From: Bacteroidales bacterium
GTDB taxonomy: Bacteria > Bacteroidota > Bacteroidia > Bacteroidales > P3
Assembly: GCA_016280915.1 (NCBI GenBank)
Contig: JAEEHQ010000075.1
Span: 1 to 34,123, forward strand
Direction: 5' to 3'
DNA length: 34,123 bases
Within the stretch, counting starts at the first letter, position 1. Every line of letters starts with the position of its first letter. A program made the translations under genes and the position numbers. Of the stretch, positions 1 through 9,024 are shown one piece after another. Below the pieces are notes generated by a model. That model had not been told where the DNA came from and did not search any database. It saw nothing but the letters and a program-made list of their open reading frames with translations.

Positions 1-1660
1 CAGCCATCAGTCCTTCCTATTCCAACTAAGTTCTCCATCCCATATCGTCACCTCGCAACCTGTGGCATTATACCAATATTTAGACAGCCGCCACAGCAGC
101 GGCACCGGGTCGGACTGGGGCGACGTGGCCATGTTTGCGCCCAACACCATCCATCAGACTACCAAATCCTGCATTTTTCCCTGCTACGACGTTAGGAACC
201 GCAGTTCCTATAGCTCCAAGTACTATGTCAACTTGGTGGTACCCACAGCCGAAACCTCGCTGCTGCGGTTCGACTACAACAGCGTTACAGGCTTTGCCCC
301 CATCCCTGGCACCAACTACAGCTATGTGCGCAAAAGCATCACCAATTCCGCCCACATCCTCACCACCACAGGGTCGGGCTTCTCGGCCTACACCTACGGC
401 CTAGGCGAGAATTGGGAAGCCTACGCCATGTCGCTGGGCGGCACCGACCCCGGCATTCAGCTGCCTTTGAATGGAGAAATTGTCACCGACGTCGACACCG
501 GGTCATGCACAGGAGCGCTCTGGTGGCGCGACACCCTGCTGACCGCCCCCTCCTTCACCCAATGGACCACGCCAAGTCCCGTGGTAGGATGCGACAGCAT
601 TTACAATATCCGGCTTACCGTCTATCCCTCCTACTTCGACACCTTGGATACCGCCCTTTGTGGCAATACAATGCTCTGGGGCATCACACCGCTGGACGTT
701 CCCGGGTCATACACATTCAACAACCTGACCTTGAAAGGTTGCGACAGCCTGCTCCACATCAACCTCTCCCAACTTGACCACTACGAGAACACCATCGACT
801 CCTCCGCCTGCTCACAAACCGTGCCATGGGACGACACCCTGCTGACCGCTCCTGGATATTACACTTTCATCTATACGGCCTCCAATGGCTGCGACAGTGT
901 GGTACACCTCAATCTCTCCAGCGGTTATTATTCCGAAGCCCTCGACACATCTTCGTGCCATAGCGTTCTCCTCTGGGGCGACACCCTCCTTTCTGTCCCA
1001 GGTTCCCACACACTCACCTATTCCGATGCAAATGGATGCGACAGCCTTCTCCATCTCAACATCACCCTACTGGATAATCCCTTAACCCTCATAGACACCG
1101 GAGCGTGCGACGAACAGTTTCCATGGCAAGACAGCCTATATGACGTGCCGGGCGAATATGATATCATCTATGCCGCTGCCAACGGATGCGACAGCACCCT
1201 CCGTCTGGTCCTTGAGCAATACCCCAGCCACCATCGCTACGAAACCATCCTGCTCGAAGAAGACGAAGAGCAGGTAGGACCCGATGGGCAAACCTACCAC
1301 CCAGGCGACAGCTACGACATCATGCTGCAAACAAAGCATGGTTGCGACAGTATCATCCACGTGAGCCTCATCAACTCCGGTTGCACTCCCAAGATATGGG
1401 CACCCAACGCATTCACCCCCCTCCAAAGTAACAACAACCAATTCCGAGTTGCCAGCAGCAACGTCACAGAGATGACCGTCAGCATCTATCAGCGTTGGGG
1501 CGACTGGGTATGCACTTTCGACGGCCTCACCCAGGGATGGGATGGAACCAAGAACGGCAAACCCTGTCAGGAAAACACCTACGTCTACCTCATCCGATAC
1601 AAAACCCCCTGTCTGCTCAACCCCAAGCCCATCGTGGGCACCATCACAATTATCCATTAA
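1..1660 (+). CDS. T9SS type B cargo, IgGFc-binding-like adhesin (5' partial)
   Basis: Large secreted surface protein, cut at its N-terminus by the window start: the frame is open from base 2 and matches residues in the middle of the downstream paralogue, so the GTG at 62 is not a real start. What remains is the end of an IgGFc-binding-protein-like domain, then six Cys-rich repeats of about 45 residues, each ending in a GCDS motif followed by a short beta strand (L/I-x-L-N/T). The C-terminus is a gliding-motility/T9SS type B sorting domain (PNAFTP, IYQRWG, GWDGTKNG, YVYLIRY, GTITII). This domain type targets proteins through the type IX system to the cell surface or medium. The adhesin role is inferred from architecture. 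It lies 25 bp upstream of its paralogue, probably in one operon. Identification of the sorting domain is secure; the ligand is unknown. Confidence 0.88.
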   Translation, partial: SHQSFLFQLSSPSHIVTSQPVALYQYLDSRHSSGTGSDWGDVAMFAPNTIHQTTKSCIFPCYDVRNRSSYSSKYYVNLVVPTAETSLLRFDYNSVTGFAPIPGTNYSYVRKSITNSAHILTTTGSGFSAYTYGLGENWEAYAMSLGGTDPGIQLPLNGEIVTDVDTGSCTGALWWRDTLLTAPSFTQWTTPSPVVGCDSIYNIRLTVYPSYFDTLDTALCGNTMLWGITPLDVPGSYTFNNLTLKGCDSLLHINLSQLDHYENTIDSSACSQTVPWDDTLLTAPGYYTFIYTASNGCDSVVHLNLSSGYYSEALDTSSCHSVLLWGDTLLSVPGSHTLTYSDANGCDSLLHLNITLLDNPLTLIDTGACDEQFPWQDSLYDVPGEYDIIYAAANGCDSTLRLVLEQYPSHHRYETILLEEDEEQVGPDGQTYHPGDSYDIMLQTKHGCDSIIHVSLINSGCTPKIWAPNAFTPLQSNNNQFRVASSNVTEMTVSIYQRWGDWVCTFDGLTQGWDGTKNGKPCQENTYVYLIRYKTPCLLNPKPIVGTITIIH

Positions 1661-1685
1661 CCTATCCATTAACCGACAGCAGGAC

Positions 1686-3833
1686 ATGATCCATAACTCC
1701 ATCACCACCCAAAGGACACCCCATCGTAGCGCCAGACACCTCCTGCCGTTACTCTTTGTGTGTGTGATGTTTTTCCCCACCATGCTGCCGGCCCAAGTCC
1801 TCACCTCCATGGGCACCGACTTCTGGGTGGCAATCATGCCCTGCTGGTTAGACAACGATGTGGACAGCTACTACCTTTCGGCCTCCGGTCCCCGCAGCTG
1901 CAATATCACCATAGCGAATCCCAACACAGGTTGGTCCCACACTTTTGCCCTATCCGCTGGAGGCATCACCACCTATCAGCTGCCCAACGCCCATAGCTGG
2001 CAGGCTGGGTCGTGCGTAGTGAACAATATGGGGCTGCACGTCACCTCCACCGACAGCGTGCAACTATGGGTAGACATCATCAGCCAGTCACCCGCCTCAT
2101 GCGACGCTACCCACCTATTGCCCACCACCGTTTTGGGCTCCGACTACATCGTGCAAACCACCGATGTGTCCAACAGTCACACCAGCGAGTCTCGTGCGCA
2201 GTTCAGCGTCCTAGCCATCGAGGACAGCACCACGGTCGACATCGTGCTCAGCAGTCCCACTTCAACCGATATACCAGCTGGCACCACCCTCACCCGCACC
2301 CTCCATGCCGGCCAAGTGTTTCAAGTGCAAGGGCCGCGCCAAAGTGGCGACTTCAGCGGCACCAGCGTGAGAGCCCGCAACTGTAAGAAAATAGCCGTTT
2401 TCTCGGGAGCCTCCTCCACCAACATGCCTTTCAGCAACACCACTTCAGCCGACCTTACCTACCAGCAGAACCTGCCAATAGGAGCCTTGGGCACCGAATG
2501 GCTGCTGACCCCCTCGGCCTGGCACGACACCAGCGACTATGTGCGCATCACTTCCCCCTACAACAACTGCCAGATTTATCGCAACAGCACCCTCCTTGCC
2601 ACTATCGACAGCCATCAATCCTACCAGTTCAAACTGAACGCTCCTGCCCATATTGTCACCTCCCAGCCGGTGGCTTTGTATCAATATCTCGACAGCCGAC
2701 ACAGCAGCGGAACCGGGTCGGACTGGGGCGACGTGGCCATGTTCGCACCCAACACCATCCATCAAACCACCCAATCCTGCACCTTCCCCTGCTTCCAAGT
2801 CAGGAATCGTAACCCCTATAGCTCCAAATACTATGTCAACATTCTGGTACCCACAGACGAGATTGCGCTGCTGCGCTTAGACGGCAGCAGCCCAGTGTCC
2901 GGTTTCCTCCCCATCCTTGGCACCCCTTACAGCTATGTGCGCAAAAGCATCAACCATGGTGCCCACACCCTCACCACCACAGGGTCGGGCTTCTCGGCCT
3001 ACACCTACGGCCTGGGCGAGAATTGGGAGGCCTACGCCATGTCTCTAGGCGGCACCGACCCGGGCATCCAGCTCACGGCGACAGGCCGGGTTGACATCAC
3101 CATCGACACCGGCAACTGCAGCGGATCGCTCTGGTGGCGCGACACCCTTTTGGTGGCACCCTCCACCACCCAATGGCTCTCCACCAACACCTCCAACGGA
3201 TGCGACAGCCTCTTCACCATCAACCTCTCCACCTACCCCAGCTACTCCGACACCCTCAACTGGGCCGCCTGCCACGACACCATCCTATGGGGCGACACCC
3301 TGCTCTCTGTGCCCGGAACCCACACACTCCACTATCAGTCGGCAGCAGGATGCGACAGCATGCTGCATCTAACCCTAACTGCCCTCCCCCATTACAAGCT
3401 GTTCGACACGGTCTATATCTGGGCAAACGACACCTATACCGACCACCAAGGGCAACAGCATCTGGTGGGTCAAGAATACGAAGACACCCTGCTAACCACC
3501 ATGGGATGCGACAGCATCCTCCACGTCACCGTCATGCCCTACCAAGACACCACCTGCATCCACCACCTTTGGATTCCCAATGTCTTCACCCCTTCGCATG
3601 AGAGCAACAGCCTCTTTCGCATCCCCCACGAGAACATCACCCAGATGGAAGTGAACATCTACCAACGATGGGGCGAATGGATATGCACCTTCGACGGCCT
3701 CACACAAGGATGGGACGGCACCCAGGCGGGCATCCCCTGCAAACAAGGCACCTACGTCTATCTCATCCAATACAAAACCCCCTGTCTGCTCAACCCCAAG
3801 CCCATCGTGGGCACCATCACCATCCTTCGTTGA
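1686..3833 (+). CDS. T9SS type B cargo, IgGFc-binding-like adhesin (paralogue 2)
   Basis: Full-length paralogue of the preceding gene, 715 aa. The ATG at 1686 is chosen because AGGA lies just upstream and a signal peptide follows (hydrophobic LLPLLFVCVMFF, then LPAQ); the longer open frame back to 1542 overlaps the previous gene and encodes no signal. Order: signal peptide; IgGFc-binding-like N-terminal domain opening with MGTDFWVAIMP; a block nearly identical to the first gene (VALYQYLDSRHSSGTGSDWG); only three GCDS Cys repeats against six in the neighbour; T9SS type B sorting domain. Expected at the cell surface after export by the type IX system, consistent with the PorQ gene at the far end of the window. 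The tandem pair looks like a duplication with repeat-number change. Ligand unknown. Confidence 0.9.
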   Translation: MIHNSITTQRTPHRSARHLLPLLFVCVMFFPTMLPAQVLTSMGTDFWVAIMPCWLDNDVDSYYLSASGPRSCNITIANPNTGWSHTFALSAGGITTYQLPNAHSWQAGSCVVNNMGLHVTSTDSVQLWVDIISQSPASCDATHLLPTTVLGSDYIVQTTDVSNSHTSESRAQFSVLAIEDSTTVDIVLSSPTSTDIPAGTTLTRTLHAGQVFQVQGPRQSGDFSGTSVRARNCKKIAVFSGASSTNMPFSNTTSADLTYQQNLPIGALGTEWLLTPSAWHDTSDYVRITSPYNNCQIYRNSTLLATIDSHQSYQFKLNAPAHIVTSQPVALYQYLDSRHSSGTGSDWGDVAMFAPNTIHQTTQSCTFPCFQVRNRNPYSSKYYVNILVPTDEIALLRLDGSSPVSGFLPILGTPYSYVRKSINHGAHTLTTTGSGFSAYTYGLGENWEAYAMSLGGTDPGIQLTATGRVDITIDTGNCSGSLWWRDTLLVAPSTTQWLSTNTSNGCDSLFTINLSTYPSYSDTLNWAACHDTILWGDTLLSVPGTHTLHYQSAAGCDSMLHLTLTALPHYKLFDTVYIWANDTYTDHQGQQHLVGQEYEDTLLTTMGCDSILHVTVMPYQDTTCIHHLWIPNVFTPSHESNSLFRIPHENITQMEVNIYQRWGEWICTFDGLTQGWDGTQAGIPCKQGTYVYLIQYKTPCLLNPKPIVGTITILR

Positions 3834-3873
3834 ACCCAAAATACCTACCGAAATTAATAAACAATCATATAAA

Positions 3874-6393
3874 ATGAAAAAAAACATCCTCACCCATGCA
3901 GGAATCATCCTCATCCTGCTTGCCATCTCGGCAATCTATTTCATGCCCATCCTCCAAGGCAAAGCCCTGCCCCAGGGAGACCTACAGAAGTATGAAGGCA
4001 TGGCCAAAGCACAAAAAGACTATCACAACGCAACAGGCGACTACTCCACATGGTGCCCCAGCATGTTCAGCGGCATGCCGGGCTACCAAATCACCAACAG
4101 CCCTCAGCACTCCATGTTCACCCCTGCCAAGAACCTCCTCACACTTCAAATCTTCAACCGTCAGAACGACATGGGTGTTTTATTCCTATACCTACTTGGA
4201 TTCTACATCGCCCTGGTGGCATTAGGGGTCAGTCCTTGGCTTGCACTTCTTGGCGGATTGGCTTTCGGATTAGGCAGCTACAACATCATCATTATCGAGG
4301 CCGGTCACATCACCAAAGCATGGGCCATGGCCATGATGGCTCCCGTCCTGGCCGGCATGTTGCTCTGCTTCAAAGGAGCTTCTATCTATCGCGAGGACAA
4401 ACGCCGTGCCACCTCCCGCCTCGTGTGGGGCGGAATCCTCTTCACTTTGGCCTTGGGGCTGCAGATTGCCCTCAACCACATCCAAATCACCTTCTACACC
4501 GCCATTGCCGGCGTGGTGATGGGCATCATCTATCTGATTTACTCTTTCAAAGATAAGTACTTCATGCGCTTCCTCCTCTCCGTGGGCATACTGCTGCTTG
4601 GAGCCCTTCTGGCCATCGCCTGCAACACGCGCCATCTGATGGTCAATCAGGAGTATATGGCCTACACCATGCGTGGCGGCAGCGAAATCACCGTCACCCC
4701 GCAGGACCTCTATGGGCCCGAATATCCCCGCAACAACAACTCTAACGAAAATGGCTTAGACATCAACTACGCTTTCAGCTGGAGCTATGGCATCGGCGAG
4801 ACCTACACCCTCCTCGTGCCCGGTGCCCGTGGTGGTGGCAGCATCGAGCCCGTCAGCCACAAGAGTGCCAGCTGGAACAACTTCCATCAGGACAAGATGC
4901 CGCTCTATTGGGGCGATCAGCCTTTCACCTCCGGCCCTGTCTACTTTGGTGCCATTATTATCTTCCTCTTTGTCTTTGGCATGATCATGGTCAAAGGTCC
5001 CGAACGCTGGTGGATTTTCATCGCCACCATCCTGGCCATCCTGCTCAGCTGGGGCAAAAACTTCATGGGTTTCAACGAGTGGATTTTCAACCACCTTCCC
5101 CTCTACAACAAATTCCGCACCCCCTCTATGAGCCTGGTGTTAGCCAATGTGCTGACGGTTATCATGGCTGTATTGGGCTTGCGTCAAGTGTTCGGCCAGA
5201 ACCTCAACACCAAACGTGCCCTCCGCGCCCTTTACATCTCTGCCGGTGCCACCGTCGGCGTGATATTGCTGGGTCTCCTCTTCTCTGGCAACCTCAGCTT
5301 TAGCGGCAGTTCCGACACAGAGATGGCCGCACAGTATGGCAACCAATGGCCTACGCTGCAGAACATCTTTATCCAAGACCGTAAGGCACTCTTCTCCAGC
5401 GACTCCTGGCGCAGCATCCTTTTCATCCTGCTGGCTGCTGCCACCCTCTTCGTCTACATCAAATTCCTCAGCAACAAGAAAAGAGCTTCTTTGGCCATCA
5501 CCGCCATCTTGGCCATCCTCATTTTTGTTGACCTTCAGAACGTCAATAGTCGTTACCTCAACAGCGACAACTACGTCCGCAATGCACGTCAACTTGAGAT
5601 GCAACCGGCACAGTATGACCTCGACATCGATGCCATTGCCGCCCAAACAGGCGACCAAGACTATCGTGTTCTCAACCTTGCCGTCAACACCTTCAACGAT
5701 TCCAAGCCCTCCGCCTTCCACAACCAGGTGGGTGGTTACAGCGCTGCCAAGCTGCGCCGCTATCAAGACCTCATCGACTTCTATATCTCCTATCGCATCA
5801 ACCCCAATGTGCTCAACATGCTCAACACCCGTTACATCGTCATCCAGAACGGACAAGTCCAACGCAATCCCGATGCCTTGGGCAACGCATGGTTTGTCCG
5901 CGAAGTGAAGCCGGTGAAGGATGCCAATGAGGAGATTTTGGCCCTCAACAACTTCAACCCCGCCACCACAGCCATTGTCGACCAGTCGCAATTCCAGGTG
6001 CCGACCCTTACCGCCTTCGACAGTACCGCCACCATCGTCATGCAGCACAGCCAACCCACCAACCTCAACTGCCTCACCTATCATAGCCATAGCGCCACCG
6101 ACCAGTATGCCGTATTCAGCGAGGTCTACTACCACCCCGACTGGAAGGCTTACATCGACGGTCAACCCGTCTCCTATCAAAGGGCCAACTACATCCTGCG
6201 CGCCATGCTCATCCCTGCCGGCGACCACACTATCGAGTTCCGCAACGAGTCGCCCACCATGCACCGCCTCGACACCATCACCCTCCTCTGCTCTATCTTC
6301 ACGCTCTTAGTCATCGCTGTCACCCTCTTCCTCTACTACCGCCGACGCCCTACTGCCTCCAAAAACGAGGAAAACGATAGGAAAACAAACTAA
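3874..6393 (+). CDS. YfhO family membrane protein
   Basis: Polytopic inner-membrane protein of 839 aa, a normal size for Bacteroidetes YfhO proteins. An N-terminal hydrophobic segment (IILILLAISAIYFMPIL) is followed by a polar periplasmic-type loop with the family-like QGDLQKYEGM and FSGMPGYQI stretches, about ten further hydrophobic segments to residue 560, a soluble region, and a last membrane helix (LLCSIFTLLVIAVTLFLYY). YfhO proteins are GT-C-like and in Firmicutes take part in glycosylating surface polymers; the substrate here is not known. It begins 40 bp after the adhesin on the same strand and precedes a GT2 glycosyltransferase, which supports a surface-glycan role but does not prove it. 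Confidence 0.9.
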   Translation: MKKNILTHAGIILILLAISAIYFMPILQGKALPQGDLQKYEGMAKAQKDYHNATGDYSTWCPSMFSGMPGYQITNSPQHSMFTPAKNLLTLQIFNRQNDMGVLFLYLLGFYIALVALGVSPWLALLGGLAFGLGSYNIIIIEAGHITKAWAMAMMAPVLAGMLLCFKGASIYREDKRRATSRLVWGGILFTLALGLQIALNHIQITFYTAIAGVVMGIIYLIYSFKDKYFMRFLLSVGILLLGALLAIACNTRHLMVNQEYMAYTMRGGSEITVTPQDLYGPEYPRNNNSNENGLDINYAFSWSYGIGETYTLLVPGARGGGSIEPVSHKSASWNNFHQDKMPLYWGDQPFTSGPVYFGAIIIFLFVFGMIMVKGPERWWIFIATILAILLSWGKNFMGFNEWIFNHLPLYNKFRTPSMSLVLANVLTVIMAVLGLRQVFGQNLNTKRALRALYISAGATVGVILLGLLFSGNLSFSGSSDTEMAAQYGNQWPTLQNIFIQDRKALFSSDSWRSILFILLAAATLFVYIKFLSNKKRASLAITAILAILIFVDLQNVNSRYLNSDNYVRNARQLEMQPAQYDLDIDAIAAQTGDQDYRVLNLAVNTFNDSKPSAFHNQVGGYSAAKLRRYQDLIDFYISYRINPNVLNMLNTRYIVIQNGQVQRNPDALGNAWFVREVKPVKDANEEILALNNFNPATTAIVDQSQFQVPTLTAFDSTATIVMQHSQPTNLNCLTYHSHSATDQYAVFSEVYYHPDWKAYIDGQPVSYQRANYILRAMLIPAGDHTIEFRNESPTMHRLDTITLLCSIFTLLVIAVTLFLYYRRRPTASKNEENDRKTN

Positions 6394-6586
6394 TAAAACC
6401 TTACTACCAGCTATATTTTAATAGAACATCGAAAAACACGAAAAACGCAAATGGGAAAGCCTCAGCTTACTTTTAGGTCACCGCTGTTTTCGCTGTTTGC
6501 ACGGAGTTCGCTGTTTGCACGTTTTATTCTTTAAACTTTAAACAGACTATTTACTATCAACTTTAAACTATCAACTTTAAGATACC
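6394..6586. repeat. AT-rich spacer with short tandem repeats
   Basis: Non-coding stretch between yfhO and the glycosyltransferase. It holds a CGCTGTTT motif repeated three times within 6482-6520 and, just before the next start codon (about 6553-6580), two copies of an AACTTTAAACTATC-like unit that also occurs at 8926-8980 (inverted) and 12467-12543. No terminator or clear promoter is seen. Confidence 0.6.
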
Positions 6587-7540
6587 ATGATATCCGCCAT
6601 CGTCTGCACCTACAATCGCGACAAATACATCTACAATGTCCTCCAGAGCATCGCACTCAACGACTACCCGCGCAACCTGTACGAGATAGTGCTGGTCAAC
6701 AACAACAGCACCGACCGCACCCAGGACGAGTGCCAACGGTTCCAAGCCGACTACCCCGACGTGCAGTTCCACTACTATGTCGAGACCAACCAAGGTCTCT
6801 CCCATGCCCGCAACTGCGGCATCCGCCACGCCCAAGGCGACTTGTTGGTGTATGTCGACGATGATGCCACCGTCAACACGCAGTACCTGCGCACCTATGC
6901 CGACTTCTTCGCCCGCAAGGCTGGGTGCGAACAACACCCCGACGGTACCCCCAGCCACAGCCCTGCCGACCCCCTCGCCGTGGCTGCCGGCGGTCCCATC
7001 CTGCCCGTCTACGAAACCCAAGAGCCCGACTGGATGTCCCATTACACGCGCCAACTCATCACCGGCAAACTCTATCTGGGCGACAAAGAGAAAGAATTTC
7101 CCCACGGTGCCTTCCCCGGTGGCGGCAACGCCTGCTACCGCAAAAGCGTCTTCGACAGCGTCGGCCTCTTCAACGTCGAGTTAGGTCGCAAAGGCAATAG
7201 CCTTATAGGAGCCGAAGAAAAAGACCTCTTCGACAAGATGACCACCCGTGGCATGAAGTTCTACTACCTTCCCAACGCCATCCTCTACCACATCATCCCC
7301 GAAAAAAAACTCACCAACGACTACTTTCGTAGGCTCACCTACAGCATAGGAGTCAGCGAGCGCTACCGCACCCGGCAAATCTCCCAAAAGAAATACCTCA
7401 ACCGCCTGTGGAAAGAATGCATCAAATGGGGTGGCACCCTCGTCCTTTGGCTCTCCTTTGCCCTCAAAGGCCAGTTTGCCAAAGGCAACAAACTCGTCGC
7501 CTTCAGGGCCAACGTCACCCGCGGCCTGCTCAAAGGATGA
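6587..7540 (+). CDS. Glycosyltransferase family 2
   Basis: A 317-aa GT-A fold glycosyltransferase, predicted to move a sugar from a nucleotide donor to a growing glycan at the cytoplasmic face. The N-terminus ISAIVCTYNR is the classical family 2 nucleotide-binding strand and loop, followed by VNNNSTDRT (residues 38-45), ARNCGIRHAQGD (74-85) and the metal-binding DDD motif at residues 91-93. A GGGNACYRKSVFDSVGLF stretch and a GAEEKDL acidic motif near residue 206 fit the acceptor and catalytic-base region. There is no strong membrane anchor, although the C-terminal part (GGTLVLWLSFAL) is hydrophobic. It follows yfhO after a 193-bp repeat-rich spacer and ends before a hairpin terminator. Acceptor and sugar cannot be told from sequence. 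Confidence 0.92.
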   Translation: MISAIVCTYNRDKYIYNVLQSIALNDYPRNLYEIVLVNNNSTDRTQDECQRFQADYPDVQFHYYVETNQGLSHARNCGIRHAQGDLLVYVDDDATVNTQYLRTYADFFARKAGCEQHPDGTPSHSPADPLAVAAGGPILPVYETQEPDWMSHYTRQLITGKLYLGDKEKEFPHGAFPGGGNACYRKSVFDSVGLFNVELGRKGNSLIGAEEKDLFDKMTTRGMKFYYLPNAILYHIIPEKKLTNDYFRRLTYSIGVSERYRTRQISQKKYLNRLWKECIKWGGTLVLWLSFALKGQFAKGNKLVAFRANVTRGLLKG

Positions 7541-7564
7541 AACAATCAAATGACAAACTTTACC

Positions 7565-7600
7565 AAAAGTGCTGCCCCAAAAAGGACAGCACTTCTTTTT
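7565..7600 (+). terminator. Rho-independent terminator after GT2 gene
   Basis: A stem of AAGTGCTG (7567-7574) and CAGCACTT (7587-7594), extended by two inner C-G pairs, is followed by CTTTTT. It lies 25 bp after the glycosyltransferase stop and should end the plus-strand unit. Confidence 0.75.
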
Positions 7601-7612
7601 ACTATGGCAACC

Positions 7613-7649
7613 TCAAAAAATCAAACTTGTCGCTTGGCCGACGACAAGT
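7613..7649 (-). terminator. Terminator for the glycerophosphotransferase gene
   Basis: On the minus strand ACTTGTCG pairs with CGACAAGT (7642-7649 with 7625-7632, 9-nt loop), followed by TTTGATTTTTTG. It lies about 90 bp past the stop of the minus-strand gene ending at 7737, so this convergent intergenic region has one terminator per strand. Confidence 0.6.
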
Positions 7650-7736
7650 GTACTAATAGCAACTTCGTTATATCTCATAACAAGCGGGAAGAATATCGGC
7701 CAAATGCAAAAAGAATGAATGTAAAAATCACGGATA

Positions 7737-8921
7737 CTATATTTCCTTCACGAAGTCGAGCACTTTTTGGTTTGAATTGAAATGGATGGTTTGACCCCAG
7801 AAGCGCTGGATGATTTGGTCACGTTCTTGTTGATTGATTTGGTAGTCGTGGTTGTCGAGGGTTTGAAGCAGCTGACTGAAGGTGTGGACACGCTTGCCGA
7901 CAACGTTTTCATCGAAGGGGTAGAAGAGGTCGCGTTCGCTGAGGTATTCCTTATAGTCATAGAGATAGAGAATCACGTCTTTATGTTCCATGAGGATGTA
8001 GTCGTAAAGCATGGAGGAATAGTCGGTGATAAGGGCGTGAGTGTAAGGCAAGATAGGGTATACATCCAAATGACCGGGGAAGAAAAGGATATGGGAGTAG
8101 GTTTGCATGGCCTCTTGAATCACCACGTTGGCATGGGGTTTGAGAATGAGGAGTTCGTTGTGCCGTTGCAGCACTTCGTTTAATGCGGCCAAATCCATGC
8201 TTTGGGTGAATAGATGCCGCTGGGAGTCGCGCCAGGTGGGCATGTAGATGAGTACTCGCTGATACTGTTTCAAACGTTCAACCAACTCCAAGGTTTCTTT
8301 GGGCTCATAACGACGGATGAAGTCGATTCGTTGGGGCTCATTACAAGTGAGGATTTCGTTACGCGGATAGCCGAACTCAAGACAACGCTCAGCAGGGATG
8401 CGAAAGGCGGTGGAGAAAAGATGGGTTTGAAAGGGGGTGGAGGTGACGAGGTAGTCAGGCGCACGGAAAGCCTGCGGGTGATAGTAGACTTCTTTGAAAC
8501 TGGTTTTCTGGTATCGTTGACCGAGGGGGCCACTAAGGATATTATACTCGATGCGCTTGAGCCCGATGCCGTGCCAAAGATTAATGCATACAGCCCCACC
8601 GGAGAAGCTGTAGAAGATATCGGAAGTGTAGGAGTTGAAGAACCAATACTTGGCGGTGAGGGCGTGCCACATGCCCTGAGGGGAGAGGAGGTGATAGGCT
8701 TTGAACCCATGGCTCCTGACCAGCCGGACGGTGGCTTTGGAGCTGCTTATCCAGGCAACATTAATGTCAGGACAATGCTGGCAGGTGTAAATGAACAAGT
8801 ACTTGGCATTGTCGTTAAATGCTCCAGCAAAACTGCCAAAGGCATATTTGCGTTTATTCCTAACGAAGAGGAACGAGAAGGGATAGAGGATATAGCAGAG
8901 GGTATAGTATAAGGCTTTCAT
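7737..8921 (-). CDS. CDP-glycerol glycerophosphotransferase (TagB/TagF-like)
   Basis: A 394-aa protein resembling the CDP-glycerol:poly(glycerophosphate) glycerophosphotransferase family, GT-B-like enzymes that move glycerol- or ribitol-phosphate from a CDP donor to a membrane-linked glycan. Visible family blocks: NLWHGIGLKRIEYN (residues 114-127), YYHPQAFRAPDYLVTST (146-162), FGYPRNE (183-189), YMPTWRDS (226-233), ILKPHAN (259-265) and the nucleotide-binding TDYSSMLYDYIL (299-310). Two basic and hydrophobic N-terminal stretches suggest membrane association. In Bacteroidales such genes sit in capsule, O-antigen or glycoprotein clusters rather than teichoic acid loci. The upstream ATP-grasp gene on the same strand and the GT2 and YfhO genes opposite support a surface-polymer role. 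Donor and acceptor unknown. Confidence 0.88.
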   Translation of the reverse strand: MKALYYTLCYILYPFSFLFVRNKRKYAFGSFAGAFNDNAKYLFIYTCQHCPDINVAWISSSKATVRLVRSHGFKAYHLLSPQGMWHALTAKYWFFNSYTSDIFYSFSGGAVCINLWHGIGLKRIEYNILSGPLGQRYQKTSFKEVYYHPQAFRAPDYLVTSTPFQTHLFSTAFRIPAERCLEFGYPRNEILTCNEPQRIDFIRRYEPKETLELVERLKQYQRVLIYMPTWRDSQRHLFTQSMDLAALNEVLQRHNELLILKPHANVVIQEAMQTYSHILFFPGHLDVYPILPYTHALITDYSSMLYDYILMEHKDVILYLYDYKEYLSERDLFYPFDENVVGKRVHTFSQLLQTLDNHDYQINQQERDQIIQRFWGQTIHFNSNQKVLDFVKEI

Positions 8922-9000
8922 GGTTGATAGTTTTTAGAATAAAGTTTAGAGTTGATTGTCAGTTTAAAGTTTAGAGCTGTCTTTTAAAGTCTGAATATAA
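8922..9000. repeat. Inverted copy of AACTTTAAACTATC-type spacer repeat
   Basis: The upstream region of the TagF-like gene contains GTTGATAGTTTTTAG, AAGTTTAGAGTTGA and AAGTTTAGAGC, degenerate copies of the 14-bp unit that is tandem at 12467-12543 and 6553-6580. As elsewhere, it sits immediately before a start codon in the direction of transcription. Confidence 0.6.
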
Positions 9001-9024
9001 TGAATACATTTTATCTTTATATGA

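Noticed and set aside
1136-1855. 239-aa minus frame over the adhesin junction
   Set aside because: Antisense shadow spanning the end of one adhesin and the start of the next; no motif or start signal.
5140-6264. 374-aa minus frame opposite yfhO
   Set aside because: Shadow of the GC-rich yfhO frame; rich in Val/Gly/Glu/Asp with no domain, while yfhO is clearly real.
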